Of a stretch of 64,000 nucleotides of DNA, positions 1-8,191 are shown in pieces. Origin of the DNA: SAR202 cluster bacterium bin127. GTDB taxonomy: Bacteria > Chloroflexota > Dehalococcoidia > Lucifugimonadales > Lucifugimonadaceae. The DNA lies in contig MPNN01000001.1 in assembly GCA_002239045.1 (NCBI GenBank), positions 62,001 to 126,000 of the forward strand, in the 5' to 3' direction. Position 1 is the stretch's first letter, and every line of letters begins with the position of its first letter. The position numbers and the translations under genes were made by a program. The notes under the pieces were generated by a model. The model was not told the DNA's origin. It made no database searches and was given only the letters and a program-made list of their open reading frames with translations.

Positions 1-1
1 G

Positions 2-160
2 AATGCCGTTGCAGACAACAGTTTGTTCCTGTCGGTCCGACGTCAAGATTCACGGAATGGCGACGATCTCGCCGATATTGTGCTCGCGGCCGGTTCATCC
101 GCCGGGCAGGGAGCAGAATCAGTGATATCACGTTTGACATCGTTGGGATTGATAACTTGA
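2..160 (+). CDS. C-terminal end of an unidentified protein (5' end outside window)
   Basis: An open frame runs from the left edge to a TGA at 158-160 and encodes 52 residues ending in SRLTSLGLIT. Its composition (Ala, Gly, Ser, Asp, Leu) looks like ordinary protein of this genome, and the opposite-strand frame over the same bases has a less protein-like composition. I do not recognise the family: the piece is too short and has no motif. It may instead be a chance frame. Confidence 0.35.
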   Translation, partial: NAVADNSLFLSVRRQDSRNGDDLADIVLAAGSSAGQGAESVISRLTSLGLIT

Positions 161-390
161 TTCACGGGATGCGGACGAACTACCGTTGATTGTGACAATG
201 GAACAACCAACCAGAAATCGCTAGCATTGCGAGACCGAAGGAATAACGGATAGAACCACCGAAGAGAAACGACCGAAATCGTCAAAAGTTGGCCAATGGT
301 AAATTGACTGCCAACGTTGATCATTTCGGATGACCTTTGTCGAGTGTAAGATTGCATAAGTGCTTGAGATTTGCGAGCAATGGGGTAAAC
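161..390. other. Intergenic gap with no recognisable gene
   Basis: About 230 bases between the partial frame at the left edge and the small gene starting at 391. The stretch is richer in A+T than its surroundings. I see no convincing promoter pair, hairpin terminator or RNA gene. A leftward frame covering 43-447 crosses it, but its composition is that of a shadow frame. Confidence 0.4.
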
Positions 391-699
391 ATGCGAATTA
401 ATAACGTATCGCTGAGAGAAGTGCAAGAAGTCTGGGAAACCAACCACAGATATTCCGCGGCATCGCGCACTCCGGAGATGGTCGCGCTGACCGACGCCTT
501 ATCCAAGATGGACGTGGGTCAAGCCAAAGCGATTGGATACGATCCCGGAAGGAATCCGGCCAACGTAAAGATACAGGTGCAAAAAGCAGCCAAAGTCGTC
601 GGGAAAAATGTCCACGCGGTCATCGACGAAGGCAACCACCGCGTAATGTTCTCCGTATTGGATCAACCCATGCGCAGGAGAAGGGGCACCAATTCCTAG
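391..699 (+). CDS. Small hypothetical protein (102 aa)
   Basis: I do not recognise this family. The frame is open upstream to 337, but ATG at 391 is preferred because the codons before it are poorly biased and the product then starts with a compact helix (MRINNVSLREVQEVWE). The middle segment (KAIGYDPGRNPANVKIQVQ) and the following basic, valine-rich part could be a small beta-alpha fold. The tail is very basic (MRRRRGTNS), which would suit nucleic-acid contact, though that is a guess. No signal peptide or membrane segment is visible. It stands alone between an unidentified partial frame and a convergent gene. Confidence 0.5.
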   Translation: MRINNVSLREVQEVWETNHRYSAASRTPEMVALTDALSKMDVGQAKAIGYDPGRNPANVKIQVQKAAKVVGKNVHAVIDEGNHRVMFSVLDQPMRRRRGTNS

Positions 700-781
700 T
701 GCCAGCGTTTCGTCATTAACCTAGCTTTCAGGTTTGAGCCAGTTTTGCGATCACGGAAGACTGGCGCAACTGATCAAACTC

Positions 782-1882
782 TCATCCGATTTGCTGGCCA
801 ACCAGCAAACCTAATCCATAGGTAATCGCGCCAGCGACCAAACCGACCGCCAGCATCCTTACTGCGCCGTAGATCTTACCGCTCCCGGACATCCACCCCA
901 GACTTCCTCCGACCACCAAAAGTGCTGACGCAGAAGCGCACGCGCTGATTATCGTCGAAGTGGTGCCGCCCAAACCGATCATATAAGGTAGCAACGGCAC
1001 AAACGCGCCGCCAGCGAACGCGACCAACGAACTAATCGCCGCAACCGTCGGCGAACCGCCGAGATCATCTAGGTCGATACCCAGCTCTTCCCGTACGTGC
1101 ATGTCCAACGCGGTGTCGGGATTACTCATGATCCGAGCTGCCGCCGACTTCGACTCGTCGAGAGATAATCCCTTAGCTTGGAGAATCTCTACAAGCTCAT
1201 CCTCTTCCTCATCGTGCCAAAGGAGCAGCTCGACCCGTTCCCATCGAACCAGATTTTCATTGAACTCACGTTGCGAAACGACTGACACATACTCGCCGGC
1301 AGCCATCGACAACGCGCCACCAACCAAACCAGCAACACCCGCCAACACTACGATGCCAGGATCTGACGCACCAGCGGCAACACCAAGAGTCAGAGTTGTG
1401 TTCGACACTAGGCCGTCGTTTAGCCCAAGTACCGCGGCGCGCAACGCTCCAGAACGCGTCGCCAAAGAGCCGTGCTCTACGTGTTCGCCTTCCGACGTCG
1501 TCTCCTGGGAAAGACGATTCAACAAATCCATGCTCTCCACCGCTTCGGAGCGGAGGTCGCGGCGGAGGAACTCATCGCTCGACGTGCTCAACGTTCGGCG
1601 GAATTGACCACGCAGAAAACCTGAGACGCGCGCCGGATTGAACACCTTCGTTGCGAGTTTAAACAGCGCCATCGAGATCGAAAACCTACCGATGCGGTGC
1701 TCGGCGATATCAGAGGAGATCGACTTCGACAATCGCATTGCGATCTCGGTTTGGACCTCCTGAAGCCTTTCGAAATCGCGGATTTGTACCGGATCGTCGG
1801 ATTCGTCCGCCAAAAAACGATAGATGGCGGCGTTTTTGAGAGATGATCGAATAAGCTCTCGGGTTTCGACTGTATCAACCAT
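782..1882 (-). CDS. VIT1/CCC1-family metal transporter with N-terminal ferritin-like domain
   Basis: Predicted inner-membrane transporter of ferrous iron or manganese. Residues about 5-140 form a helical, ferritin/rubrerythrin-like domain (ETRELIRSSLKNAAIYRFLA), the usual cytosolic fusion in bacterial VIT1 proteins. The membrane part starts near residue 145 with the family signature GLNDGLVSNTTLTLGV, followed by GALSMAAGEYVSVVSQRE. An acidic, metal-binding helical insert comes next (ELLLWHDEEEDELVEIL), then three more hydrophobic segments to the C terminus. Five membrane helices in total fit the family. ATG at 1882 is chosen over an in-frame TTG at 1885. It is last in a leftward gene run, 28 bases after the ThDP enzyme, so cotranscription is plausible although a functional link is not obvious. 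Iron versus manganese cannot be told from sequence. Confidence 0.9.
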   Translation of the reverse strand: MVDTVETRELIRSSLKNAAIYRFLADESDDPVQIRDFERLQEVQTEIAMRLSKSISSDIAEHRIGRFSISMALFKLATKVFNPARVSGFLRGQFRRTLSTSSDEFLRRDLRSEAVESMDLLNRLSQETTSEGEHVEHGSLATRSGALRAAVLGLNDGLVSNTTLTLGVAAGASDPGIVVLAGVAGLVGGALSMAAGEYVSVVSQREFNENLVRWERVELLLWHDEEEDELVEILQAKGLSLDESKSAAARIMSNPDTALDMHVREELGIDLDDLGGSPTVAAISSLVAFAGGAFVPLLPYMIGLGGTTSTIISACASASALLVVGGSLGWMSGSGKIYGAVRMLAVGLVAGAITYGLGLLVGQQIG

Positions 1883-1910
1883 CAAACGGTCAGACCCTCA
1901 ATTCCAACCA

Positions 1911-3572
1911 TTAAACCGATCCGTCCAAAATAACGTCGACGCACGCGGGTCTACCGGATGCAACAGCTTCGTCGATCGCAGGTTTGATATCTTCGGCGCG
2001 CTCAACACGAATGCCCAAACCACCATAGGCTTCTGCTTGCGCTTTGAAATCAAAGGGTGTCGTGAAATCCATCGCGTTGTAGATTTCAGGTGGCGGCATC
2101 TCGTTGATGGTGTGATATACGTTCATGTTCACCTTCAAGATGCGATAGGCGGCGTTGTTGCAGATCACGTAGGTAACCGGGATGTCGTAGTTGACCGCAG
2201 TCCACAGACCCTGAACCGTCATCATCGCACTGCCGTCGCCGACGATGCCGATCGTTGGACTCTCCGGGTTCGCGAGTTTCATACCCATAGTGGCTCCGAT
2301 GCCCCATCCGATCGCACCGCCGCGCGCGCCCATCATCTGGATGTCGCTTCGATGCGTTAAACCTTGGTGGACCATGCCGGTCGAGGAGATCGCATCGCTG
2401 AACACGTTCGCGCCGCGCGGTATCGCGTCACCGAGCGCCTTGCCGAAAGCAGCAGTCGATATCGGTGATCGGTCCCATCCACTCGCCGCCAGTTCCTCGA
2501 ACGCGGCATTGCGAGCTTCGTTTTCAGCCGCGATCTTCTCGCCTCGCCGCTCCGCCGCTTCAACCGTTTCGTCCGTCATCCGCCTTCTGACATCGATCTC
2601 GATCTCCGCCATTGCGTGGAGCGGTGAAGCCCAAATGCCGATATCCGTTGGTTCTTTGCGTCCAATCTGGCTGGCGTCAGCATCGATATGAATCAATGTC
2701 GTATCGGGTCCGACGAAGTTGCCCGATCGGTAGAAGAAGTCTTCAAAAACCGGACATCCAACGGCGAGGATCACATCGGCGTTGTCGACGGCAGCTAGAC
2801 CTTCCTCCGATCGGAAGGAAATCGCGCCGGACCATAGCGTATGATCGGTCGGGAAGGGCATGTGGCCCGCAACGTGGCTATAAACGCGCGTGCCGATGGT
2901 GTCGGCAAGAGACGCGGCGGCTTCAATCCCACCGCTGGCGTAGACCCCGTCGCCGACGATCATCAATGGGTTCGACGCGTTCGCCAAGACTTTGGACGCC
3001 GTTTCGACAGCCGCCGGTTCCGGCCTAGGTTCGCCGTGAATTGCACTCGACGGTTCGGTATCGATGTCCGCGATATCATCCATCGCGTTGCCCGAAAGTG
3101 CGACGAAAACCGGGCCGGTTGGAGGTGTGCGCGCTTCTTGGAAGGCGCGGCGCATTATCGAGGGCACCTGTTCCGGATGCGTAACCTCAGCACTCCACTT
3201 CGCAAACGGCGCAGCCATATCGGCAAGATCGCTGCGGACATTCGCCTCGTGACGGATGTCCTTGTTACCCGCGGTAATCACTACCGGCGAACCGGTTCGC
3301 CGTTGGTCGATCATCAGACTGAAACCGTTGGCGAGACCATTGTCAATGTGCAGGCTCACAAACCCAACCTCACCACTCGCCCTCGCATAACCCTCAGCCA
3401 TTCCGATCGCCACACCCTCCTGGACGACCATCAGATACTCGAGGTCCGGATATTCATGAAGAATGCCGATGAACGGCGCTTCGCTAGTGCCCGGGTTGCC
3501 GAAGATGTAACGAACCCCTTCCGCACGCAGCATCTGCATGAACGCGTGTTTGCCTTGTAGTTTGGGGCTCAT
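1911..3572 (-). CDS. Thiamine diphosphate-dependent decarboxylase (benzoylformate decarboxylase / acetolactate synthase-like)
   Basis: Cytosolic ThDP enzyme that probably decarboxylates or condenses a 2-oxo acid. The N-terminal pyrimidine-binding domain has the typical GNPGTSEAPF loop and the catalytic glutamate in MVVQEGVAIGMAEGYA. The central domain (about residues 190-320) is the NAD-like fold of this superfamily. The C-terminal domain has the ThDP/Mg motif, from GDGSAMMTVQG to the NNAAY about 27 residues on. Length, 553 residues, fits benzoylformate decarboxylase-like members. An AGGAG lies 8 bases before ATG at 3572. It follows a SelA-like PLP enzyme and an enolase-superfamily enzyme on the same strand, so its substrate may be a 2-keto acid made by the dehydratase. 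The exact substrate is unknown; oxalyl-CoA decarboxylase or a sulfopyruvate decarboxylase relative are less likely given the sequence style. Confidence 0.85.
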   Translation of the reverse strand: MSPKLQGKHAFMQMLRAEGVRYIFGNPGTSEAPFIGILHEYPDLEYLMVVQEGVAIGMAEGYARASGEVGFVSLHIDNGLANGFSLMIDQRRTGSPVVITAGNKDIRHEANVRSDLADMAAPFAKWSAEVTHPEQVPSIMRRAFQEARTPPTGPVFVALSGNAMDDIADIDTEPSSAIHGEPRPEPAAVETASKVLANASNPLMIVGDGVYASGGIEAAASLADTIGTRVYSHVAGHMPFPTDHTLWSGAISFRSEEGLAAVDNADVILAVGCPVFEDFFYRSGNFVGPDTTLIHIDADASQIGRKEPTDIGIWASPLHAMAEIEIDVRRRMTDETVEAAERRGEKIAAENEARNAAFEELAASGWDRSPISTAAFGKALGDAIPRGANVFSDAISSTGMVHQGLTHRSDIQMMGARGGAIGWGIGATMGMKLANPESPTIGIVGDGSAMMTVQGLWTAVNYDIPVTYVICNNAAYRILKVNMNVYHTINEMPPPEIYNAMDFTTPFDFKAQAEAYGGLGIRVERAEDIKPAIDEAVASGRPACVDVILDGSV

Positions 3573-3610
3573 TGTTACGTCTCCTGATGTTGGCGGTGGT
3601 TGTCACGTCG

Positions 3611-4285
3611 TCATTTGCTAACTTCGACGGCTAGATATCGGAATTTGATTTTGTTTCCTCCGTGAATTTGGATGTTATCTAGCGTCTTAAGGTCGCTGAA
3701 ATCTTGCCAATCAAGTTCGTAAGAACCTTGCAAGCAGATTGGTTTTTCATTAGTTGAAGACTTACTCTCGGGTAACCAAGCCAGTGTGCCGCACAATTTT
3801 ACGCCCTGATGAATCCGGAATTTCTCGTCGCGAGTGTCTTTCCGCCTTGATGTAGGCGTTTTCCAAAGTCTCTTGCGGTTTGTCAATAACACTGCAAACC
3901 CACGTTCGACGCGGTTGCGTTCGTCGTCAACCATTCGTTCGAGACGCCGGATGTCTTTCACGAAACCGTATCGTGCTTGCGCGGATCGATAGTTTCCTAG
4001 CTTGAATCGCTCGCCATCGTGACAAATTTCTGGTGCTTTATCAAGCGGATGTTTGAGTTCAATCGCCGTGGCGTCATTTGGTAGCCATATATCTATGCGC
4101 ATGTTTTCCTTCGAGGGCGGCCACTCGAGCCGAACTTCGCAGTCGGACCGCTTTTCCTTGATATGCAAATCCTTGATATGCCAAGCCAACGCGAACTGAA
4201 AATCGGCCTCCGAATGGAAGATCGGTCGCTTTTCAGCAAGTCCCCTCATAATGTTGTGAATGTCAAGCACATCGCGCTCCGACAT
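3611..4285 (-). CDS. PD-(D/E)XK nuclease-like protein of unknown role
   Basis: I see a PD-(D/E)XK-type core: an early Glu in HSEADFQFALAWHI (about residue 26), then RIDIW with Asp65, then AIELKH with Glu76 and Lys78. This Glu...Asp...ExK order with intervening beta strands is typical of restriction-like nuclease folds. The remainder (about residues 90-225) is charged and has no motif I can name. ATG at 4285 is preferred over the longer frame from 4312, because the extra codons lie in a dispersed intergenic repeat (4292-4320). It sits between the SelA-like gene (36 bases upstream) and the ThDP gene (38 bases downstream), all leftward. Such a gene inside a catabolic run is odd, and its base use is poorer in G+C than its neighbours, so it may be an insertion. 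A restriction, defence or repair role is possible but not shown. Confidence 0.65.
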   Translation of the reverse strand: MSERDVLDIHNIMRGLAEKRPIFHSEADFQFALAWHIKDLHIKEKRSDCEVRLEWPPSKENMRIDIWLPNDATAIELKHPLDKAPEICHDGERFKLGNYRSAQARYGFVKDIRRLERMVDDERNRVERGFAVLLTNRKRLWKTPTSRRKDTRDEKFRIHQGVKLCGTLAWLPESKSSTNEKPICLQGSYELDWQDFSDLKTLDNIQIHGGNKIKFRYLAVEVSK

Positions 4286-4291
4286 CACCAA

Positions 4292-4320
4292 AATCCCGTC
4301 CATCCTGTGCATCCATGTAA
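4292..4320 (-). repeat. Dispersed intergenic repeat (CATGGATGCACAGGATG type)
   Basis: Read on the minus strand the stretch contains TTACATGGATGCACAGGATG, followed by a GGATT. I recognise this as a short intergenic repeat widespread in bacterial genomes and often mistranslated as MHRMDG at protein N termini. It fills the gap between the SelA-like and nuclease-like genes and is the reason for moving the latter's start inward. Confidence 0.5.
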
Positions 4321-4321
4321 A

Positions 4322-5470
4322 TTAACCCTCATTCGACGCGTCCAACAGCACGCGCCTCAACTTGTCCGCCACGATCTGAACCTCCCCATCGGACAGGTTC
4401 AGGGGATCAACCCAGAAATCGGGAATTTCCTCAAGGAATGAGAGAATCATGATGCGGTTAGGCGCTTCCAACATGCGCTCACCGATAACGCTCTTGGGCG
4501 GACCCCGCCACGCATCATTCAATTTGATCACTGCGTGCGGTATGTAGTGGTTGTAGTCGTGTACAACCTCAGCGTCGACGCCGGGTATCTCGATGATCTG
4601 ATCCACCACCGATTGCATCAATCTCGTGTACCGCCGATTTTCCGCATCCTCATCTTCGTTCATGAAGGCTTCTACCGCGGCCATTATGCCGACAATCGAT
4701 TCCTTTGACACCTTCTGGGCTCTGGCGACCGTCGCGTTCGGTGCGTTGTTCAACCTAGCGTATTCGATCCACTCCTCATTGCCGAGCAAAAGGCCAGTAG
4801 CCTGCGGTCCGCGTATGCCTTTGCCACCGGAGAATGAGACCAAATCCGCACCGGCCTCCACAAATTTGGTCAGGTTTTCGCGCGGTGGGAGTCGGGAAGC
4901 AGCGTCGCACAAGAGCGGTAGACCTTTAGAGTGAGCGATGTCTACGAGTGTTTCGATCGGCAAAACGTTATCGCCGCTGTACGGCGATTCGAGGTGGATG
5001 ATCGCCGCTGTCTTGTCGTTGATCGCGTCTTCGACTTCCTCCGCAGTGCAACCGCTTTGGTTGCCGACCTCAACGAAACGAGCGCCCGGTGTGAGATACA
5101 GATGGTCGTATCCGAATCGATGGTTGCGTTGAATGATCAACTCGTTCGGGATGTCATCGGCGATCGGAAGCTGGAATATGAGTTCGGGATCGTCCTTCGC
5201 CATCGCCGCGGCAGTCTGGACTGTGAGACCACCTGAAGCGCCACTGGTGACGGTGGCCGCTGGCACGCCAATGATCTCGGCGATCCGTTTACCGGCCGCG
5301 TCGATCAGTTCGTGCAACTCGACGAATGGATCGACCATCGCCATCATGGCGTTCATAGCTTCCGGACGGGGACGCGTCCCTGAAAACCTCGTAACCGGTC
5401 CACCGGCATTGATCAGCGGCACAACGCCCAAGCTCTCCAGTATCTTTTCGCCGCTGCTGTAATCCATCAT
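4322..5470 (-). CDS. SelA-like PLP-dependent enzyme (DgaE-type, not true selenocysteine synthase)
   Basis: Pyridoxal-phosphate enzyme of aspartate aminotransferase fold type I. The PLP lysine is in SFSGGKGIRGPQATGLLLG, the motif shared by SelA and its catabolic relatives such as D-glucosaminate-6-phosphate ammonia lyase. The preceding PLP-contacting Asp is in LLCDAASRLPP, and the start region LINAGGPVTRFSGTRP is also characteristic. At 382 residues it is clearly shorter than genuine SelA (about 460) and lacks its N-terminal domain, so I do not assign it to selenocysteine synthesis even though the window carries a tRNA-Sec. Downstream of the enolase-superfamily gene by 108 bases, it probably acts on an amino or hydroxy acid made or used by that enzyme. 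The substrate is unknown. Confidence 0.8.
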   Translation of the reverse strand: MMDYSSGEKILESLGVVPLINAGGPVTRFSGTRPRPEAMNAMMAMVDPFVELHELIDAAGKRIAEIIGVPAATVTSGASGGLTVQTAAAMAKDDPELIFQLPIADDIPNELIIQRNHRFGYDHLYLTPGARFVEVGNQSGCTAEEVEDAINDKTAAIIHLESPYSGDNVLPIETLVDIAHSKGLPLLCDAASRLPPRENLTKFVEAGADLVSFSGGKGIRGPQATGLLLGNEEWIEYARLNNAPNATVARAQKVSKESIVGIMAAVEAFMNEDEDAENRRYTRLMQSVVDQIIEIPGVDAEVVHDYNHYIPHAVIKLNDAWRGPPKSVIGERMLEAPNRIMILSFLEEIPDFWVDPLNLSDGEVQIVADKLRRVLLDASNEG

Positions 5471-5578
5471 CGAAAACTAACCTTGTAACTTCGTGGAATT
5501 CGCAGCACCCTGACAGTGCAGGTTCCACACGTGCGTGAGTTTGGTGCAATTATCGTTGAAAACGCTGAGCGTGCACAT

Positions 5579-6697
5579 TCAAAGCGTAATTGTCGAGACG
5601 CGATGGCTGGCGATGAAATCTTCATCCAGCTCAAATCCGAGGCCGGGTAATTCGGGCGCGGTCAAGACGCCATCGGCGTTGATCAGAATCTCATGTTCCA
5701 GTCCGAATTGTTGAGCTTCCAACGGCATCCAATACTCGTAGAAATCGCAATTCAACACCGACATGATCACATTCAGGTTGCCAGCGTTCATCAACGAATT
5801 ACCCGCGGTTCCGACCTCGCAGTTGACGTTGAAGCCCTCGGCCATTCCGCATTGTTTTTTCAGTCCGGTGATGCCGATCTTCCGTACCGTGCCACGGATC
5901 GTTCGGGGCCAGTCCTGTTCGAGCACACGAGCCGCGTCGTGAAATAGGAACTGCGCCGAGTCGCTCATGTTGAGCGGAGTCTCGATGGTTTCCGAAAGCG
6001 TGCGGATCGCGCGGAAGTCGTCCCACGGTACAGGATCTTCGAACCAGTAGAAGTCGTTTTCGTCAAGGGCACGCCCGATTTTCAGTGCGGTGCGGAGATC
6101 GTATCCGTTGTTCGGATCGAGCATCAACCGCATCTCGTCGCCGACTTCCCGTCGCACGGCACCCACCATTTCGATCACCTCGTCAGTTGCCATCGCTCCG
6201 GGATGGATCTTGTATGCACCAAATCCCTGCTCAACCAATTGCGCAGCTTCCGCGACGTAGCCGTTGACCGTGGAGTTGCGCGGCGGATACGTCGCGTAGA
6301 CATCGATTGTCCTGCGCGCGGTTCCAAGCATTTCGTGGACCGGCATCCCGGCCGCTTTGCCCGCAGCATCCCACATGGCAACATCGATGTGAGACCACAG
6401 CGCGTGGATCGAAGCACCGTGCCCGGCGAAACGTGGCAGTTGGTGCCAAAGCCATTCCCGGTCCGCGACGTTCATGCCAACGAGTCGATCACCGAACGCC
6501 GATCGGAACGAGTTGATGGTGGATGCGCCCCCACCTCCGCGGTCTCCGATATGGGCGTTTCCTTCTACATCGGTGTCGGTGACGAGGCGTAAGACTCCCG
6601 CGGTAAGCTTGCCGCCCATGCCACCGCGAGCGTCGTTGATGCTCAGGCGTGGAACCTCGAACTCGATCACATCGATCTTGGCTTCGGCAATCTTCAT
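5579..6697 (-). CDS. Enolase-superfamily (mandelate racemase/muconate lactonizing type) enzyme
   Basis: Probable acid-sugar dehydratase or racemase that abstracts the alpha proton of a carboxylate with bound Mg. The N-terminal capping domain covers about residues 1-125. The barrel carries Lys163 and His165 in AYKIHP, metal ligands Asp194 (LMLDPNNGYD) and Glu220 (YWFEDPVP), and probably Asp246 in PLNMSDSA. The third ligand is normally Glu in a GE or SE pair, so SD is unusual. The C-terminal part has CEVGTAGN where many members have a catalytic His. The K-x-H pair resembles the mandelate racemase/glucarate dehydratase groups. It leads the leftward cluster, with a roughly 100-base divergent promoter region shared with the serine hydrolase at 6794. 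Many-paralogue expansions of this superfamily are known from marine SAR202 genomes. Confidence 0.88.
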   Translation of the reverse strand: MKIAEAKIDVIEFEVPRLSINDARGGMGGKLTAGVLRLVTDTDVEGNAHIGDRGGGGASTINSFRSAFGDRLVGMNVADREWLWHQLPRFAGHGASIHALWSHIDVAMWDAAGKAAGMPVHEMLGTARRTIDVYATYPPRNSTVNGYVAEAAQLVEQGFGAYKIHPGAMATDEVIEMVGAVRREVGDEMRLMLDPNNGYDLRTALKIGRALDENDFYWFEDPVPWDDFRAIRTLSETIETPLNMSDSAQFLFHDAARVLEQDWPRTIRGTVRKIGITGLKKQCGMAEGFNVNCEVGTAGNSLMNAGNLNVIMSVLNCDFYEYWMPLEAQQFGLEHEILINADGVLTAPELPGLGFELDEDFIASHRVSTITL

Positions 6698-6793
6698 CGA
6701 GACGTCTACCTTCGCTGCGAGATTTAGTATTCAGTGTTGGTGATATTAACCCGCCGACTGCAAAAAGAACACCCCAAACGCGTACTGGTGAAC

Positions 6794-8179
6794 ATGTCCA
6801 ATTCAGATGCCAACCCCAAGATCCAAATGTGGTGCGACTACATCGAGGATGTGCGTTCTAACCACAACGTTCCGGGGATAGCAGTAGGCATCGTATGCGG
6901 CTCGGAACTGGCATGGTTTCAGGGCTTCGGTGAGACCGAGGTCGGCAACGGAACCGCGCCGAATGAGCACAGCATCTTCAGAGTCGCCTCCAACACCAAA
7001 ACCTTTACGGCGACCGCGTTGATGATCCTGCAACAGTCGTCGATGCTGTCTCTGGACGACCCCTTACTGCTGTACATCCCCGAATTCACGTCGGCTGCGG
7101 GAATCGCTGGCGATCTCGAGGACGTGACGCTACGACGCATGACCGCGCACTATTCTGGCCTAACGACCGAGCATCCCGCAACCGATTGGGACGCGCCGTC
7201 CTTTCCCACAATGCAGACCAAGCTAGACCGCATTGATGAGGTCCAGATGGTAATTCCGCCCGACAGCGCCTGGAAGTACTCCAACATGGCGTACGGCTTC
7301 CTCGGCGAGGTGGTCAGCAGACTGTCCGGCCAGTCTTACGAGCGATTCGTGCAATCGGAGATATTGGCACCGCTCGAGATGGGAGAGACGACCTTTGATA
7401 ACCGCGACATCGCTGATGCCAATCGCGTCGTCGGGTACAGTCAACCTGCGCCAGGATCAGAAGATCTGCGCGTGGCGCCGTACTGTGACTTGAACGGGAT
7501 CGCGTCAGCAGGGCAGATGATGACGAACGTCGCCGATCTCACGAAATGGTTGGCGCACATCATGAGGACGGAGTCTGACGCCGGACCTCGGTTGATCGGC
7601 GGAAGCACCCGCCGAGAGATGCTGCACCCGGCATATCTTGACGCGAACTGGACGGTTGGGCAGTGCGTGGGTTGGCGTGCCACCAGATTGGGTGATCGGG
7701 TTTACCACGGACACGGCGGCGGTATACACGGATTTGGGACACAGACGATGTTTCATGCTCCCTACCAAACTGGAGTGATTGTCCTGACAAATCTCTGGCC
7801 GAACGCGGTGTCGGCATCTTTGGCTCAAACCTTGCTTGATGCCGTGATGGAGGACTGGGATGAGATGCCGAAGGATTCGACGGTGGCCGCACACGAGGTC
7901 CCGGTGTCTGACGACTCTTCAGATTTGCGAGCGTACGAAGGCGTGTACTTCACCGAGCCAGGTTTTTGGATGCGGATAACTGCCGTATCCAACGAAGAGT
8001 TGAGGTTCAGCGGACACGAGGCGTCGCCGTATCTTCTGCATGCTCCGGCGAGCGCTAAGTTGACGGCTGATGGAACGTTCAAAGTGATTGGGAATCGAGG
8101 CGCCGGTGAGAGTTTCGTTATCAGAGATGGCGAGTTCCGAATTGGCGGTTTCCGATATCGCTTGGTTGATCAAGGCTAA
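6794..8179 (+). CDS. Serine hydrolase of the class C beta-lactamase / CubicO family
   Basis: Penicillin-binding-protein-like hydrolase or esterase. The nucleophile motif SxxK is in FRVASNTKTFTA, the YxN motif is YSN in WKYSNMAYGFLGE, and the third motif is HGGG/HGFG near residue 310 (HGHGGGIHGFG). A C-terminal beta domain of about 100 residues follows, as in D-aminopeptidase/EstB-type members. No signal peptide is visible, so it is likely cytosolic and more probably an esterase or aminopeptidase than an antibiotic-resistance enzyme. ATG at 6794 is chosen over a TTG-type start at 6734, which would begin in the divergent promoter region. It is followed after 12 bases by the DUF885 gene, suggesting one operon acting on peptides or esters. 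Confidence 0.85.
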   Translation: MSNSDANPKIQMWCDYIEDVRSNHNVPGIAVGIVCGSELAWFQGFGETEVGNGTAPNEHSIFRVASNTKTFTATALMILQQSSMLSLDDPLLLYIPEFTSAAGIAGDLEDVTLRRMTAHYSGLTTEHPATDWDAPSFPTMQTKLDRIDEVQMVIPPDSAWKYSNMAYGFLGEVVSRLSGQSYERFVQSEILAPLEMGETTFDNRDIADANRVVGYSQPAPGSEDLRVAPYCDLNGIASAGQMMTNVADLTKWLAHIMRTESDAGPRLIGGSTRREMLHPAYLDANWTVGQCVGWRATRLGDRVYHGHGGGIHGFGTQTMFHAPYQTGVIVLTNLWPNAVSASLAQTLLDAVMEDWDEMPKDSTVAAHEVPVSDDSSDLRAYEGVYFTEPGFWMRITAVSNEELRFSGHEASPYLLHAPASAKLTADGTFKVIGNRGAGESFVIRDGEFRIGGFRYRLVDQG

Positions 8180-8191
8180 GAAAGGGCAGGA

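Noticed and set aside
1101-1607. Serine-rich rightward frame opposite the VIT1 gene
   Set aside because: Composition is typical of an antisense shadow, while the leftward gene has all its family motifs.
4322-5470. True selenocysteine synthase (SelA) to go with tRNA-Sec
   Set aside because: It is about 80 residues too short, lacks the SelA N-terminal domain and sits among catabolic genes. The PLP motif alone is shared by SelA-like lyases.
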